Assembly: GCA_021399395.1 (NCBI GenBank)
Contig: JAAFKJ010000162.1
Coordinates: 1-41,017 of the forward strand
Origin: Candidatus Heimdallarchaeota archaeon
GTDB taxonomy: Archaea; Asgardarchaeota; Heimdallarchaeia; Heimdallarchaeales; Heimdallarchaeaceae
Reading direction: 5' to 3'
DNA length: 41,017 nt
A program made the translations under genes and the position numbers. The notes beneath the pieces are model-generated. The model saw only the letters and a program-made list of their open reading frames with translations, did not search any database and had not been told where the DNA came from. Position 1 is the first letter of the stretch. Every line of letters starts with the position of its first letter. This document shows, piece after piece, positions 1-8,824 of this stretch.

Positions 1-338
1 AATACTGATCTTAAGTTGATATCCATCATATAATCGAATTCGTGAATTGGTGTATTCATGATATTTCCAGACCGGAGTATCCCTGCTGAGTTTACTAATA
101 CTTCTATTTTTCCAGATTCCATTACAGCATCGCCAATTACCCTCTCAGCTGCTCCTTCATCTGTAATGTCTATAGCAATAAATCGACATCCTATCTCTTT
201 TGATATTTCCTTCAATCTTGCTTCTGATCGTGCAACTATAAGAACATCCGCTCCCTTTTTGCTGAAAGCTCTTGCAGTTGCCAAGCCAATTCCTGAACTA
301 GCTCCGGTTACAATAACTGTCTTTCCTTCGAATGACAT
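1..338 (-). CDS. Short-chain dehydrogenase/reductase (SDR), truncated by window edge
   Basis: Reverse-strand translation from ATG at 338: MSFEGKTVIVTGASSGIGLATARAFSKKGADVLIVARSEARLKEISKEIG...IEVLVNSAGILRSG...; TGxxxGIG Rossmann motif and N-S-A-G motif. Runs off the left edge, so absent from the ORF track; the + strand ORF 58..363 is its antisense shadow. Confidence 0.93.
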   Translation of the reverse strand, partial: MSFEGKTVIVTGASSGIGLATARAFSKKGADVLIVARSEARLKEISKEIGCRFIAIDITDEGAAERVIGDAVMESGKIEVLVNSAGILRSGNIMNTPIHEFDYMMDINLRSV

Positions 339-417
339 GTGTAACAGGTTGACTCGGAGATAATTAATTTTTCGCAGAGTTAGGATAAAATATAAAAGAG
401 AGTAAACATTACACATC

Positions 418-639
418 TTGATAATAATGGTAGTGAAAGAATTTACCTCAGACGATTGGGTAATCAAAATTGACCACGATAAATGTACAGGTGCAGGAGA
501 TTGTGTTGATGTTTGCCCAGCAGATGTTTTCGTATTGGTTGACAGTAAATCTACTGCACCCAACGTTGATGATTGTATAGAATGTTGTGCCTGCGTAGGA
601 GCATGTCCAGTGGAAGCAATAGAACACACTAGCTGCTGA
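418..639 (+). CDS. Ferredoxin, 2x[4Fe-4S]
   Basis: Cys motifs CTGAGDCVDVCP and CIECCACVGACP. Likely start is ATG at 427 (the ORF start at 418 is TTG). AT-rich TATA-like AAAATATAAAAG lies upstream. Confidence 0.9.
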   Translation: MIIMVVKEFTSDDWVIKIDHDKCTGAGDCVDVCPADVFVLVDSKSTAPNVDDCIECCACVGACPVEAIEHTSC

Positions 640-1087
640 TCTTGATACCAGCTATCTGTTCAATTTTTTTTTTTGTAACCTTCCTAAATGTAAAGTGTCC
701 TTGAGTACATATTTGTCCATCTTTATTCTTGATATAACTTTTAACTAGAATATCCTTTTCTTTGTGTTCAGCAATTTCTCCAATTATCTCCACTTCTTCT
801 TCTACATACAATGGTTTGAAGAATTGCAGATCTACTTTGATTGTCAAACAAGCTTCCTCCAATAATGTAATTACTGTCCACCCTGATACTTCGTCCATTA
901 ACACTGTCTGAAGCCCTCCATGGACTATTTTCCCCCATCCTCCCCAAGTTTTTGGAACTAAGAAAGACGAACCTACTGACTTGTCTGATAATTTGTAAAA
1001 GGATAATTTCGCACCAATAGGATTTTCTTCTCCACAACCAAAACAAAGAGAATTGATTCCTAAATCCTTCTCAATATGTTCCTTCAT
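629..1087 (-). CDS. PaaI-like hotdog-fold thioesterase
   Basis: CFGCGEENPIGAKLSF N-terminus, central HGGLQTVLMDEVSGW hotdog motif, VDLQFFKPLYVEEEVEIIGEI strand pattern. Confidence 0.8.
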   Translation of the reverse strand: MKEHIEKDLGINSLCFGCGEENPIGAKLSFYKLSDKSVGSSFLVPKTWGGWGKIVHGGLQTVLMDEVSGWTVITLLEEACLTIKVDLQFFKPLYVEEEVEIIGEIAEHKEKDILVKSYIKNKDGQICTQGHFTFRKVTKKKIEQIAGIKISS

Positions 1088-1142
1088 GATATCTTAAAAA
1101 TGGTTATTTCCATTTTACTCTTTTGATAAGACTATTACAGCT

Positions 1143-1451
1143 CTAATCATCTTTTTCTTTAGGTGGAACTGCTAATTTGTAGGCTTTAATTCCTCCTGAT
1201 ATGAGCATAGCTATTCCGCATGCTAGTAATGGAAATAGAATCATTAGCCATCCAAGTAAAAGTGGATCTCCAACCCTTTCTTCAATAGGAATATGAACTA
1301 CACTGTTATAGAACCAAACAAAGAAACCTTCCCAACCAAGCCAAAAGCCTAGTAGAATTAGTAAAATTGCTGCACCACCAACTCCTTTGAAAAGTTGTTT
1401 AAAAAACTCTCTTTTTGTTTCTTGGTTATTTCTGAAACTCATATTCTTCAA
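1143..1451 (-). CDS. Small membrane protein with two predicted TM helices, function unknown
   Basis: Hydrophobic segments GGAAILLILLGFWLGWEGFFVWF and LLLGWLMILFPLLACGIAMLISGG. Start may be the internal Met at 1442. Confidence 0.65.
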   Translation of the reverse strand: MKNMSFRNNQETKREFFKQLFKGVGGAAILLILLGFWLGWEGFFVWFYNSVVHIPIEERVGDPLLLGWLMILFPLLACGIAMLISGGIKAYKLAVPPKEKDD

Positions 1452-1552
1452 TGTTCAGAAAAAGTTATTCTTTAAATCTTTTTTGCTCACGTATTATTTA
1501 CACGGTACTAAAAGACAAGCTTTATTTTAGTAGTCCAAATTCGATATTATCT

Positions 1553-2362
1553 ATGTCAAACACTTCTGAGGAATACAAACAGAGAGAATTATTAGATCTA
1601 AATGAATTTAGGTTCTATTACTATATGCCCAACTCAGAAGTGGTGCAAAATGATCTTGGTTACTTTGTTAAGAACAAATCAATTGAAACATACAGTTATG
1701 TTACCCCAGCTTATTTAGGTGATCTAAATTTCGATGACTTCATGAAATTCGCTTTCTCCTACTTTAATAATGGTGAGGAATATTTTGTTGTCAAAATTTT
1801 CTACAATGACACCTTTAACAGAAACTCTAAGATTCTTAGACAACAAAATTTTATTCAATACCCTGTTGATACCTCTTTAATGTCATGGTCAAAAGAGAAT
1901 GGCGATGAGCTTGTTCCTGATCCAGACCTAGAACTTGATTTACTCACATTGAAAAATGCCAAACGATGGGTTGATGTGTTCTTTGATTCGTTTAGCTATC
2001 CTCCTCATCTGAAGAAGTATATCTCTTCAATGGTTGATGAACAGTTGAATCATGGAATAGAGTTTTACGTTGGTAGAAAATTTGGTAAAGATCTCAGCTG
2101 TTTTTGTGCATTTGAGCATGAGAACTTCATAGGTTTCTATGGTGTAGGAACAAGGAAACGTTTCAGAAGGCAAGGTTATGCAAGAAAGACTATGTCTAAT
2201 TATATGTTAGATGCGATTGAGAAATCACCTGATATTCAATTCTGTTTACAAGCTCAAAACAACTCTGGGGCTGAACAACTTTATCAAAATCTAGGTTTCA
2301 AAATTCCATTTACCCAAAAAAGGTTTGACTGGGACCCTTCAACTTGTAATCTAAATCTCTAA
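1553..2362 (+). CDS. GNAT-family N-acetyltransferase
   Basis: GFYGVGTRKRFRRQGYARKTMSNYML acetyl-CoA binding motif A and SGAEQLYQNLGFK C-terminal motif. ORF opens at 1451, but MSNTSEEYK at 1553 avoids overlap with the divergent gene. Confidence 0.8.
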   Translation: MSNTSEEYKQRELLDLNEFRFYYYMPNSEVVQNDLGYFVKNKSIETYSYVTPAYLGDLNFDDFMKFAFSYFNNGEEYFVVKIFYNDTFNRNSKILRQQNFIQYPVDTSLMSWSKENGDELVPDPDLELDLLTLKNAKRWVDVFFDSFSYPPHLKKYISSMVDEQLNHGIEFYVGRKFGKDLSCFCAFEHENFIGFYGVGTRKRFRRQGYARKTMSNYMLDAIEKSPDIQFCLQAQNNSGAEQLYQNLGFKIPFTQKRFDWDPSTCNLNL

Positions 2363-3061
2363 TTACAATCCTTTCCAATCTCTTTCAGTTTCTTGAACAT
2401 CTTTTGGGTTATCTATACTTCTCCAGAAGAACCTTGGATCTATTCTGTATGCTCTGAGCTGATTTTCTTCTGCAAGTTTTACAAAAATCGTTTCTTCCAT
2501 CTGTCCTTTTTCAGGAAATCTGTCTAGAATATCTTCAGCAAAGATATCTACACCTGCATGAATCCAATGATTGAGAATTGGTTTTTCTTTGAACTCAATA
2601 ATATCGTCACTATCAGTCGTTTCTACTATACCAAATGGACTCTTCATCTTAGCTATTGCGATTGAACCGTTTTTCTTATCCTGTTTGTATCTAGCAATCA
2701 TTTCCTTTAAGTTGAAATTAGTTATAATATCGCCATTCATAATGAGGACATCTGAACTGGTAACAAAGTTTTTTGCAAGTTTGACAGCCCCTCCAGAGCC
2801 AAGTTTTTCATGTTCTCTACTATAACTTACGCTAATCTCTCCATATCCTGTCTCGTAGGTGTTACCAAACTGTTCTTCTATATAAGCTGCGAGATGTCTA
2901 ACTGCTAATATGGCGTGTTCAACTCCATGCTTCTTCAACCAAGTCATCTCCCATTCTAAAATAGTTTTTCCACTGATTTCTACCATAGCTTTTGGATAAC
3001 TATCTTTAGTAACAGTTCTAATACGGGTACCAAGCCCACCACAAAGGATAATTGCGTCCAT
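2363..3061 (-). CDS. NDP-sugar nucleotidyltransferase (RmlA/mannose-1-phosphate guanylyltransferase-like)
   Basis: MDAIILCGGLGTRIRTVTKDSYPKAMVEISGKTILEWEM; VLIMNGDIITNF; FKEKP. ORF opens at 3160 but the family N-terminus starts at 3061. Confidence 0.88.
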   Translation of the reverse strand: MDAIILCGGLGTRIRTVTKDSYPKAMVEISGKTILEWEMTWLKKHGVEHAILAVRHLAAYIEEQFGNTYETGYGEISVSYSREHEKLGSGGAVKLAKNFVTSSDVLIMNGDIITNFNLKEMIARYKQDKKNGSIAIAKMKSPFGIVETTDSDDIIEFKEKPILNHWIHAGVDIFAEDILDRFPEKGQMEETIFVKLAEENQLRAYRIDPRFFWRSIDNPKDVQETERDWKGL

Positions 3062-3161
3062 AATGTAGAGGTTTTGAGTGGTAGGATAATAAGTTTTTGC
3101 CAATGTTGGTGATTCCTTGGACACAAGATTAATATTATTGAATAAGAAAGTGTTAGACAAT

Positions 3162-3737
3162 ATGTCCGAGACTGAAAAAACACCTTTAGAAGAGTTTATC
3201 GAGCTTTATGCACATATTAAAGACAAATTTGCAGAATTACCTTCTGTCCTAACTAGACTTTCCAGCTTTTCTGATGATATAGTTAAGGAGAATAACGACA
3301 TAAAAATAAAATTGAAGGAAATAGAGGGCAAATTCACTCAGCTGAAACAAGAGTATGAAACAAAAGACTCTAAAGCTGAAGAAGCTCTTAAGGAAGCAAA
3401 TTCATACAAAACCCAACTTGAAAGCGTTGAAAGTCAACTTTCAGGATTGCGCAAAATGTATGAAGAAATGACACAAGAAAAAGATGAAGAACTCAATTTG
3501 CAAGAATTACTTGAGATATATACCATCCTTTTCGAGAAGGTTTTTGCAGCAAATCCTCATACAAAGATTCTCTTACTTCTCCAAGGAGTTAATAAGGAAG
3601 AATGGACGAGAGATGAACTGGTAAAAACAACTGGATTCTCTCCAGCAGCTATAATTAAAGCTCTTCATGATTTAAGGAATAACGGTATTATTGAAACTGA
3701 TGATTCCGCAACTATGGCAAAATTGGCTCCAAAATAA
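3162..3737 (+). CDS. Coiled-coil protein with C-terminal winged-helix-like domain
   Basis: MSETEKT start; heptad-rich Lys/Glu region (IKIKLKEIEGKFTQLKQEYETKDSKAEEALKE) followed by HTH-like WTRDELVKTTGFSPAAIIKALHDLRNNGIIE. Confidence 0.65.
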   Translation: MSETEKTPLEEFIELYAHIKDKFAELPSVLTRLSSFSDDIVKENNDIKIKLKEIEGKFTQLKQEYETKDSKAEEALKEANSYKTQLESVESQLSGLRKMYEEMTQEKDEELNLQELLEIYTILFEKVFAANPHTKILLLLQGVNKEEWTRDELVKTTGFSPAAIIKALHDLRNNGIIETDDSATMAKLAPK

Positions 3738-3766
3738 ACTTAACTGGAGAAATTGAAAGGAAAAGA

Positions 3767-4717
3767 TTATTTCTCCACATTTTTCTTATTTTCTTCTTCA
3801 CTTTCATTTTCTGTTTCTGAATTTTTGATATTCACAGCTGCTTTTACATATACAAGATCTGCTAGATAAGCTTTCAGAGGTACAATAATCAACCCCATCA
3901 GGTAAACTATTCCTCCAATTACTGAAAGTGTAATCCATAATGCCCCTCCTTGTATGAAAATAGGTGCTAACATTAGTCCTAATAGAGCAAATATTAATGA
4001 CCCTAAAGTATAATTCCAGACAATAGTCATGGTTTTCACAGGTCGTTTAATCTCAAAAGCTCTGTATAACCAATTTGAACTTACATAATAGATACCAAAA
4101 AAAGGAGCAGATAATAAAAACGCACCACCAATCGCACCTGCTATAATAGGAAAGACGAGATATTGGAAGAATGCCATTCCTATTGAGAATATCACTACCC
4201 CCATAGCAATAAGAGCTAATGCAATACCAAAAGCTTCTACGACCGAACTTAAAATATTAGATGTGGGTAAAGGACCTCCTAAAAATCCTAATATGCGTAC
4301 TTTACTATAAGTATAATTCAGTTTTTTCGGTTCATAAGTTGGTTCTTTATCCAGGTATTCGGTGTTAGGACTTAGTCTAGGTCTGGGTCTTGCTTGAGAT
4401 AAATATCTGGATTCCGATACCGGAGGCCATACAACTAACTTTTGTTCTTTTTCTTCAAGATCTAAATAATCTTGAACCATATCTTTCTTCCCAGCTTTTG
4501 CGTCAGAATCTTCTGTCACGTCGTTATAACTCTCTACTACATCGATTGCCTTAATATCTGTACCGCACTCACTGCAGTAAGCATCATCTTTTTTGTTTAC
4601 TGTCGAACATTCAGGACATAATTTTAGAGTTGATCCACAAAATTTACAGAATTTGGACGATGGTTTAATTTTCCTATAGCATATTGGACAATCTTGAGTA
4701 CCACTCATTATATTCAA
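3767..4717 (-). CDS. Zinc-ribbon multi-pass membrane protein (Yip1-like topology)
   Basis: Two N-terminal zinc ribbons (CPICYRKIKPSSKFCKFCG, CPECSTVNKKDDAYCSECG) then about 5 hydrophobic segments. Alternative ATG at 4708. Confidence 0.7.
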   Translation of the reverse strand: MNIMSGTQDCPICYRKIKPSSKFCKFCGSTLKLCPECSTVNKKDDAYCSECGTDIKAIDVVESYNDVTEDSDAKAGKKDMVQDYLDLEEKEQKLVVWPPVSESRYLSQARPRPRLSPNTEYLDKEPTYEPKKLNYTYSKVRILGFLGGPLPTSNILSSVVEAFGIALALIAMGVVIFSIGMAFFQYLVFPIIAGAIGGAFLLSAPFFGIYYVSSNWLYRAFEIKRPVKTMTIVWNYTLGSLIFALLGLMLAPIFIQGGALWITLSVIGGIVYLMGLIIVPLKAYLADLVYVKAAVNIKNSETENESEEENKKNVEK

Positions 4718-4788
4718 AATAAGAAAAGTTCGTATCTTTATATCAATTTGGATGTATAAAAAATGAAAAAAAGAGTAAGGTTTAACCC

Positions 4789-5928
4789 TTAATCTATTTG
4801 TAGATGTGCTTGTCTGAGCTTCTCTTCAGATTCTAGAACCTTTTTTCGACTGTCTCTTCCTTTCTCAAGCACTTCCCAAAACCTTCCTACATAATCAGGA
4901 TGAATACCTGTTAGCACTCCTCTTATAGTTAGAATAGGTTCATCAATGGAATTGAGTGATGCTTTGATATCTCCTCGTTCAAATTTCTTTACAATTTTCC
5001 TTGTTTCGAAAGTGGATTGATATGTTGTTGGAGATGATATTGCTAAGAACCCTAATTTTGCTCTAGTAATATCAGCTGTTAGACTTGAACACTCATCTAT
5101 TTCATTGAAAAACAGATCAGAAAATCTTATGCTTTGAGCTTGTTCAAGGGTTTCATATTCTTTATCCAGAGAGACGATAACTCCCAATCCTCTTGCTTCT
5201 TCAGTGAAAGAATGAAAGAAATCTGTTAAACCTGCGTTGAACTCTTCATGAACACTCTCTTGTAATGCTGCAAGTATCGTTGTGGTGAGAGAATCAGCTA
5301 GGAATTCATTGCTTTTTTCCAATGCAACTTCAATCGATTCTTCTTTGAAAAGTCTCAAAAGTTTATCATTGTCAAACAAAATTATTGGACATTTTGGTCC
5401 TTGAAAATCAAACCCTAAATAATAGAGAGCTCTTGCAGAGTTATATTGAACTAGTGATGGCTCATTTTTTTCAGGTATAACAAAGACCACTGTAGGTGGG
5501 GTTCCAGTTAATTCTGCTATGATTTTACTTATCTTCATAGCTCCGGCACTGCCTGTTCCACCTCCACTACCAACAATTAAGTGAAGAGCTAAATCTTCTT
5601 CATCTCTTCTCTCATGTTTCTTGTAGAAAAGTACCTTTTCGATTTGGTCTCTTAGTTGGGATTCATTTTGCGACAATTCTTTGAATACTTTTTCTAAATC
5701 ATAATCAGAAGACTGAATATCTTTTGACCCGAACCAGTAATGGTCAGAGAAGTTGTTTACTTTAGGAGCGAAATTGTCTGTCAGATTTACAGCAAGTGAT
5801 TTTACTGTTATCCTGCTCTCTCTTAGAAGATGGATGAGTCTATCACCAATGCGACATCCTGCATTCCCTACTCCTATAACTGCGATGGATATTTTCTTGC
5901 GAAATAGTTTTTTCTTAAGCCAACTCAT
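4789..5928 (-). CDS. FtsZ/tubulin-superfamily GTPase, divergent from canonical FtsZ
   Basis: N-terminal ISIAVIGVGNAGCRIGDRL nucleotide loop; tubulin signature-like LIVGSGGGTGSAGAMK; PTVVFVIPEKNEPSLVQYNSARALYYL; FNAGLTDFF near the T7-like position. Confidence 0.85.
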   Translation of the reverse strand: MSWLKKKLFRKKISIAVIGVGNAGCRIGDRLIHLLRESRITVKSLAVNLTDNFAPKVNNFSDHYWFGSKDIQSSDYDLEKVFKELSQNESQLRDQIEKVLFYKKHERRDEEDLALHLIVGSGGGTGSAGAMKISKIIAELTGTPPTVVFVIPEKNEPSLVQYNSARALYYLGFDFQGPKCPIILFDNDKLLRLFKEESIEVALEKSNEFLADSLTTTILAALQESVHEEFNAGLTDFFHSFTEEARGLGVIVSLDKEYETLEQAQSIRFSDLFFNEIDECSSLTADITRAKLGFLAISSPTTYQSTFETRKIVKKFERGDIKASLNSIDEPILTIRGVLTGIHPDYVGRFWEVLEKGRDSRKKVLESEEKLRQAHLQID

Positions 5929-7289
5929 TATGTACCAACTCCTACAGATTTTATGATTTTGAAGATATTAGCTACCCATAGTGCTATGGCCATTATTGTT
6001 CTGAAGATTTTTTGTGTAGATATTGGAAACGTTCTCATAGATGCTACAAATTCTCGTAACTGTAACATCGTAACATTTTCTTGTTTAGCTTCCTCATTGT
6101 ATTTTTCACCAAATTCAACAACATTAGCAAAAATATAATTGTCTAATTCCATGAGGGCTTTAATCTTGAATTTTTTTGCCTTGGCGTTAAAACCAATAAG
6201 AGGGATGAAAATAAATAAAACCATCAACGCAGCAACCAGAGCAGAGATTGTTACAATAAAAATTGTCAAAGGTTGATCTTTGTTAAGGAACAAGAAGTCA
6301 ACAATGTTGTTTGGCATTCCCTCATTCAACCCATAAACTAATTCGTTAGCATTACCCATACCCATTGCTATTATGATGATTAAGGTAGATAAGATGCCTG
6401 CTGTAGGGATATTTTCTAACTGACTAATAGACCTCCCTTTTGACCATTTATCCCCTAAGGACCAGATCATATCATAATTGTCCCTTTTCAAGAGAGTTCC
6501 ATATTCATTCAAGTATGTATTCATTCTATCTTTGAAAGGTTTAAGCGCTTTAGCATATATTCTTGTGTTGAGTATCATGAAATAAACAGCTATAAAGAAT
6601 ATATAGAATAGAAGTGGGTTGAAGATGCAAGCCAAAACCCCAAAAACTGCTGCTACAGTGTATCCATATGTAAAGGCTAATTGCAGCATAGGAATTTGGA
6701 TACCTATTCCTGCAGCTAGTGACATTAATATTATCAATGGATTTCTTGGTAAGTGCCTATCATAGTATTTCGAATAATATTCTCTTACAGGCTTTTCTAC
6801 AAATTCAACTCGTTTTGCTTGAATTAAACCGAGAAAACCATCATGAGTATATTTCAGATAGAATAAAGATAGCAGTATTGCTATAAGAATAGGTGTACCT
6901 ACATTGAAAAGTATATCAGATATCCACCTAAGTACAGTCTTGCCACCATCAGTTACAAACGCTTTTTCCAAAGGAATGATTGTGAAAAATATTGTAGGGA
7001 TGAAGAGTATTGTAACATATATCCACAGTTTTAGATATTCCTTCCATCTTAAAGAAAGAATTGTGTTTAATTTTAATCCAAAAAGAGCAACTGGTAAGAG
7101 ATAAAACCTTCTGAAAGGTTGTTTTAATGCTCTAACAAACCTTGGTTTTTCAATCATTTCAGCTGTTCTTGGAAACCTCTTATAATGTTCATTTATCATT
7201 TCTTCAAAGTCAAAATTTGGTAATTCAACATCATCCGGAATAACATTTTTTGCTTTAACAGAAATTGATTTTGGAGAACTCGATTCCAT
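5928..7289 (-). CDS. Multi-pass integral membrane protein, function unknown
   Basis: Many hydrophobic segments (IYVTILFIPTIFFTIIPL, LIAILLSLFYLKY, AVFGVLACIFNPLLFYIFFIAVYFMIL, LIIIIAMGMG, IFIVTISALVAALMVLFIFIPLIGF). Stop overlaps the start of the tubulin-like gene (TAATG). Confidence 0.75.
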   Translation of the reverse strand: MESSSPKSISVKAKNVIPDDVELPNFDFEEMINEHYKRFPRTAEMIEKPRFVRALKQPFRRFYLLPVALFGLKLNTILSLRWKEYLKLWIYVTILFIPTIFFTIIPLEKAFVTDGGKTVLRWISDILFNVGTPILIAILLSLFYLKYTHDGFLGLIQAKRVEFVEKPVREYYSKYYDRHLPRNPLIILMSLAAGIGIQIPMLQLAFTYGYTVAAVFGVLACIFNPLLFYIFFIAVYFMILNTRIYAKALKPFKDRMNTYLNEYGTLLKRDNYDMIWSLGDKWSKGRSISQLENIPTAGILSTLIIIIAMGMGNANELVYGLNEGMPNNIVDFLFLNKDQPLTIFIVTISALVAALMVLFIFIPLIGFNAKAKKFKIKALMELDNYIFANVVEFGEKYNEEAKQENVTMLQLREFVASMRTFPISTQKIFRTIMAIALWVANIFKIIKSVGVGT

Positions 7290-7375
7290 GACAGTTTTCT
7301 ATATAGTCTGCTTACTTTTAATCGTTTCGTAAGAGGTTCCCCTAAACACTTTAATGTGACCTAATCATATTTTAC

Positions 7376-8803
7376 TTGATAACGTTGAGATTAACAAAGA
7401 TAGTTAGTACCATTGGACCTGCTAGCAATTCTCCTGAAATTCTTAAGAAAATGATTGATTCAGGTATGGATGTTGCTCGTTTAAATTTCTCCCATGGAAA
7501 TCATCAAAGTCATGAGCAAGTTTTTGAATCAATCAGGAATATTTGTGATGATGTTGCTGTTGGAATAGATATCAGTGGTCCTAAAATCAGACTTGGTAAT
7601 CTAGAAGGTAAGATTGAACTTCAGAGTAATAATGTGGTTACACTAACATCAAAAGATGTTGTGGGGAGCAATGAAATTGTCCCGGTTAATTATCCAACAT
7701 TTTCAAAAGAGGTATCCACTGGTAATTCTATCTTTATCAATGATGGGCTTGTAAGATTAGAGGTCAAAGAAATCAAAAATGATGATGTGATTTGTACTGT
7801 TATTGACGGTGGAGAAATTTCTTCAAGAAAGGGAGTAAACTTACCAGATGCTAATCTGTCACTTAGGGTTCCAACACCCAAAGATGTAAAAGATTTGGAA
7901 AAAGCATGCGAACTTGGAACTGATATGCTTTTCATATCTTTTATCAGGGGAGTGGATGATCTCAAGAAAATCAACGAGATAGTGGAATCCCGTACAAACA
8001 AAAATATCCTTCTTATTGCTAAGATTGAACACAGAGATCCTTTAGATAGTATTCAAGATATCATTGAATTTAGCGATGGATTAATGGTCGCTAGAGGGGA
8101 TCTTGCGATAGAAGTGGGTCCAGCTAGAGTACCTGTTTTACAAAAGGAACTTATCAAGTTAGGTATGATACACGCTAAACCCATCATTGTAGCAACACAG
8201 ATGTTAGAGTCGATGACTAAAGAAGCTCTTCCTACAAGAGCAGAAGCAAGTGATGTTGCCCACGCAGTATTTGATGGTGCAGATGCACTTATGCTGTCAG
8301 CTGAAACAGCAACTGGAAAACATCCCCTACAGGTACTGAAGATAATGCAAGAAATCATCTGTGAGGCTGAGAAGAATATATCTGTGATTGTACCTTCAAC
8401 AGCTGGTTCTCCTGTTAATATTGGAAAAGAAATAGGTATCTCTGCAGTTCGATTAGCAGAACGAATGTCTGCTAAAGCAATTCTCGCTCTTACTCGAACT
8501 GGATATTCTGCTAGTATGGCTTCAAGGAACAGAAAAAACATTCCTATTTTTGCTGTTACCCCCAATCAAGACACTAAACGTACTACACGTCTATATTGGG
8601 GAGTCAAACCTTTCTACCATGAGTTTGAAAAAGACTATGATTCGCTAGTTTATAATGTAATAAAAGAAATGAATGAGCAGAATTATCTCGAAAAAACAGA
8701 TAATGTAGTTATCATTGCAGGTTCAATGGTTGGAATATCTGGAAAAACCCATACTATTCAGCTTCTAAATGTAAACGAAACTCTATCAGATAAGAAAAAA
8801 TAA
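7376..8803 (+). CDS. pyk: Pyruvate kinase
   Basis: TKIVSTIGPASNSPEILKKMIDSGMDVARLNFSHGNH; LIAKIEHRDPLDSI; VARGDLAIEVG; ATQMLESM...PTRAEASDVAHAVFDGADALMLSAETATGKHP. Confidence 0.97.
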   Translation: MITLRLTKIVSTIGPASNSPEILKKMIDSGMDVARLNFSHGNHQSHEQVFESIRNICDDVAVGIDISGPKIRLGNLEGKIELQSNNVVTLTSKDVVGSNEIVPVNYPTFSKEVSTGNSIFINDGLVRLEVKEIKNDDVICTVIDGGEISSRKGVNLPDANLSLRVPTPKDVKDLEKACELGTDMLFISFIRGVDDLKKINEIVESRTNKNILLIAKIEHRDPLDSIQDIIEFSDGLMVARGDLAIEVGPARVPVLQKELIKLGMIHAKPIIVATQMLESMTKEALPTRAEASDVAHAVFDGADALMLSAETATGKHPLQVLKIMQEIICEAEKNISVIVPSTAGSPVNIGKEIGISAVRLAERMSAKAILALTRTGYSASMASRNRKNIPIFAVTPNQDTKRTTRLYWGVKPFYHEFEKDYDSLVYNVIKEMNEQNYLEKTDNVVIIAGSMVGISGKTHTIQLLNVNETLSDKKK

Positions 8804-8824
8804 GAAAAATAAAAGAAGAATAGT

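Noticed and set aside
58-363. 101-aa + strand ORF
   Set aside because: Antisense shadow of a clear SDR dehydrogenase on the minus strand that runs off the window edge.
664-674. Run of 11 T's
   Set aside because: Encodes a Lys run near the end of the thioesterase in frame; a possible slippage site but no evidence of regulated frameshifting.
768-1046. 92-aa minus-strand ORF in an alternative frame
   Set aside because: Overlaps the thioesterase in another frame with no family motifs.
8053-8565. 170-aa minus-strand ORF
   Set aside because: Fully antisense to conserved pyruvate kinase motifs.
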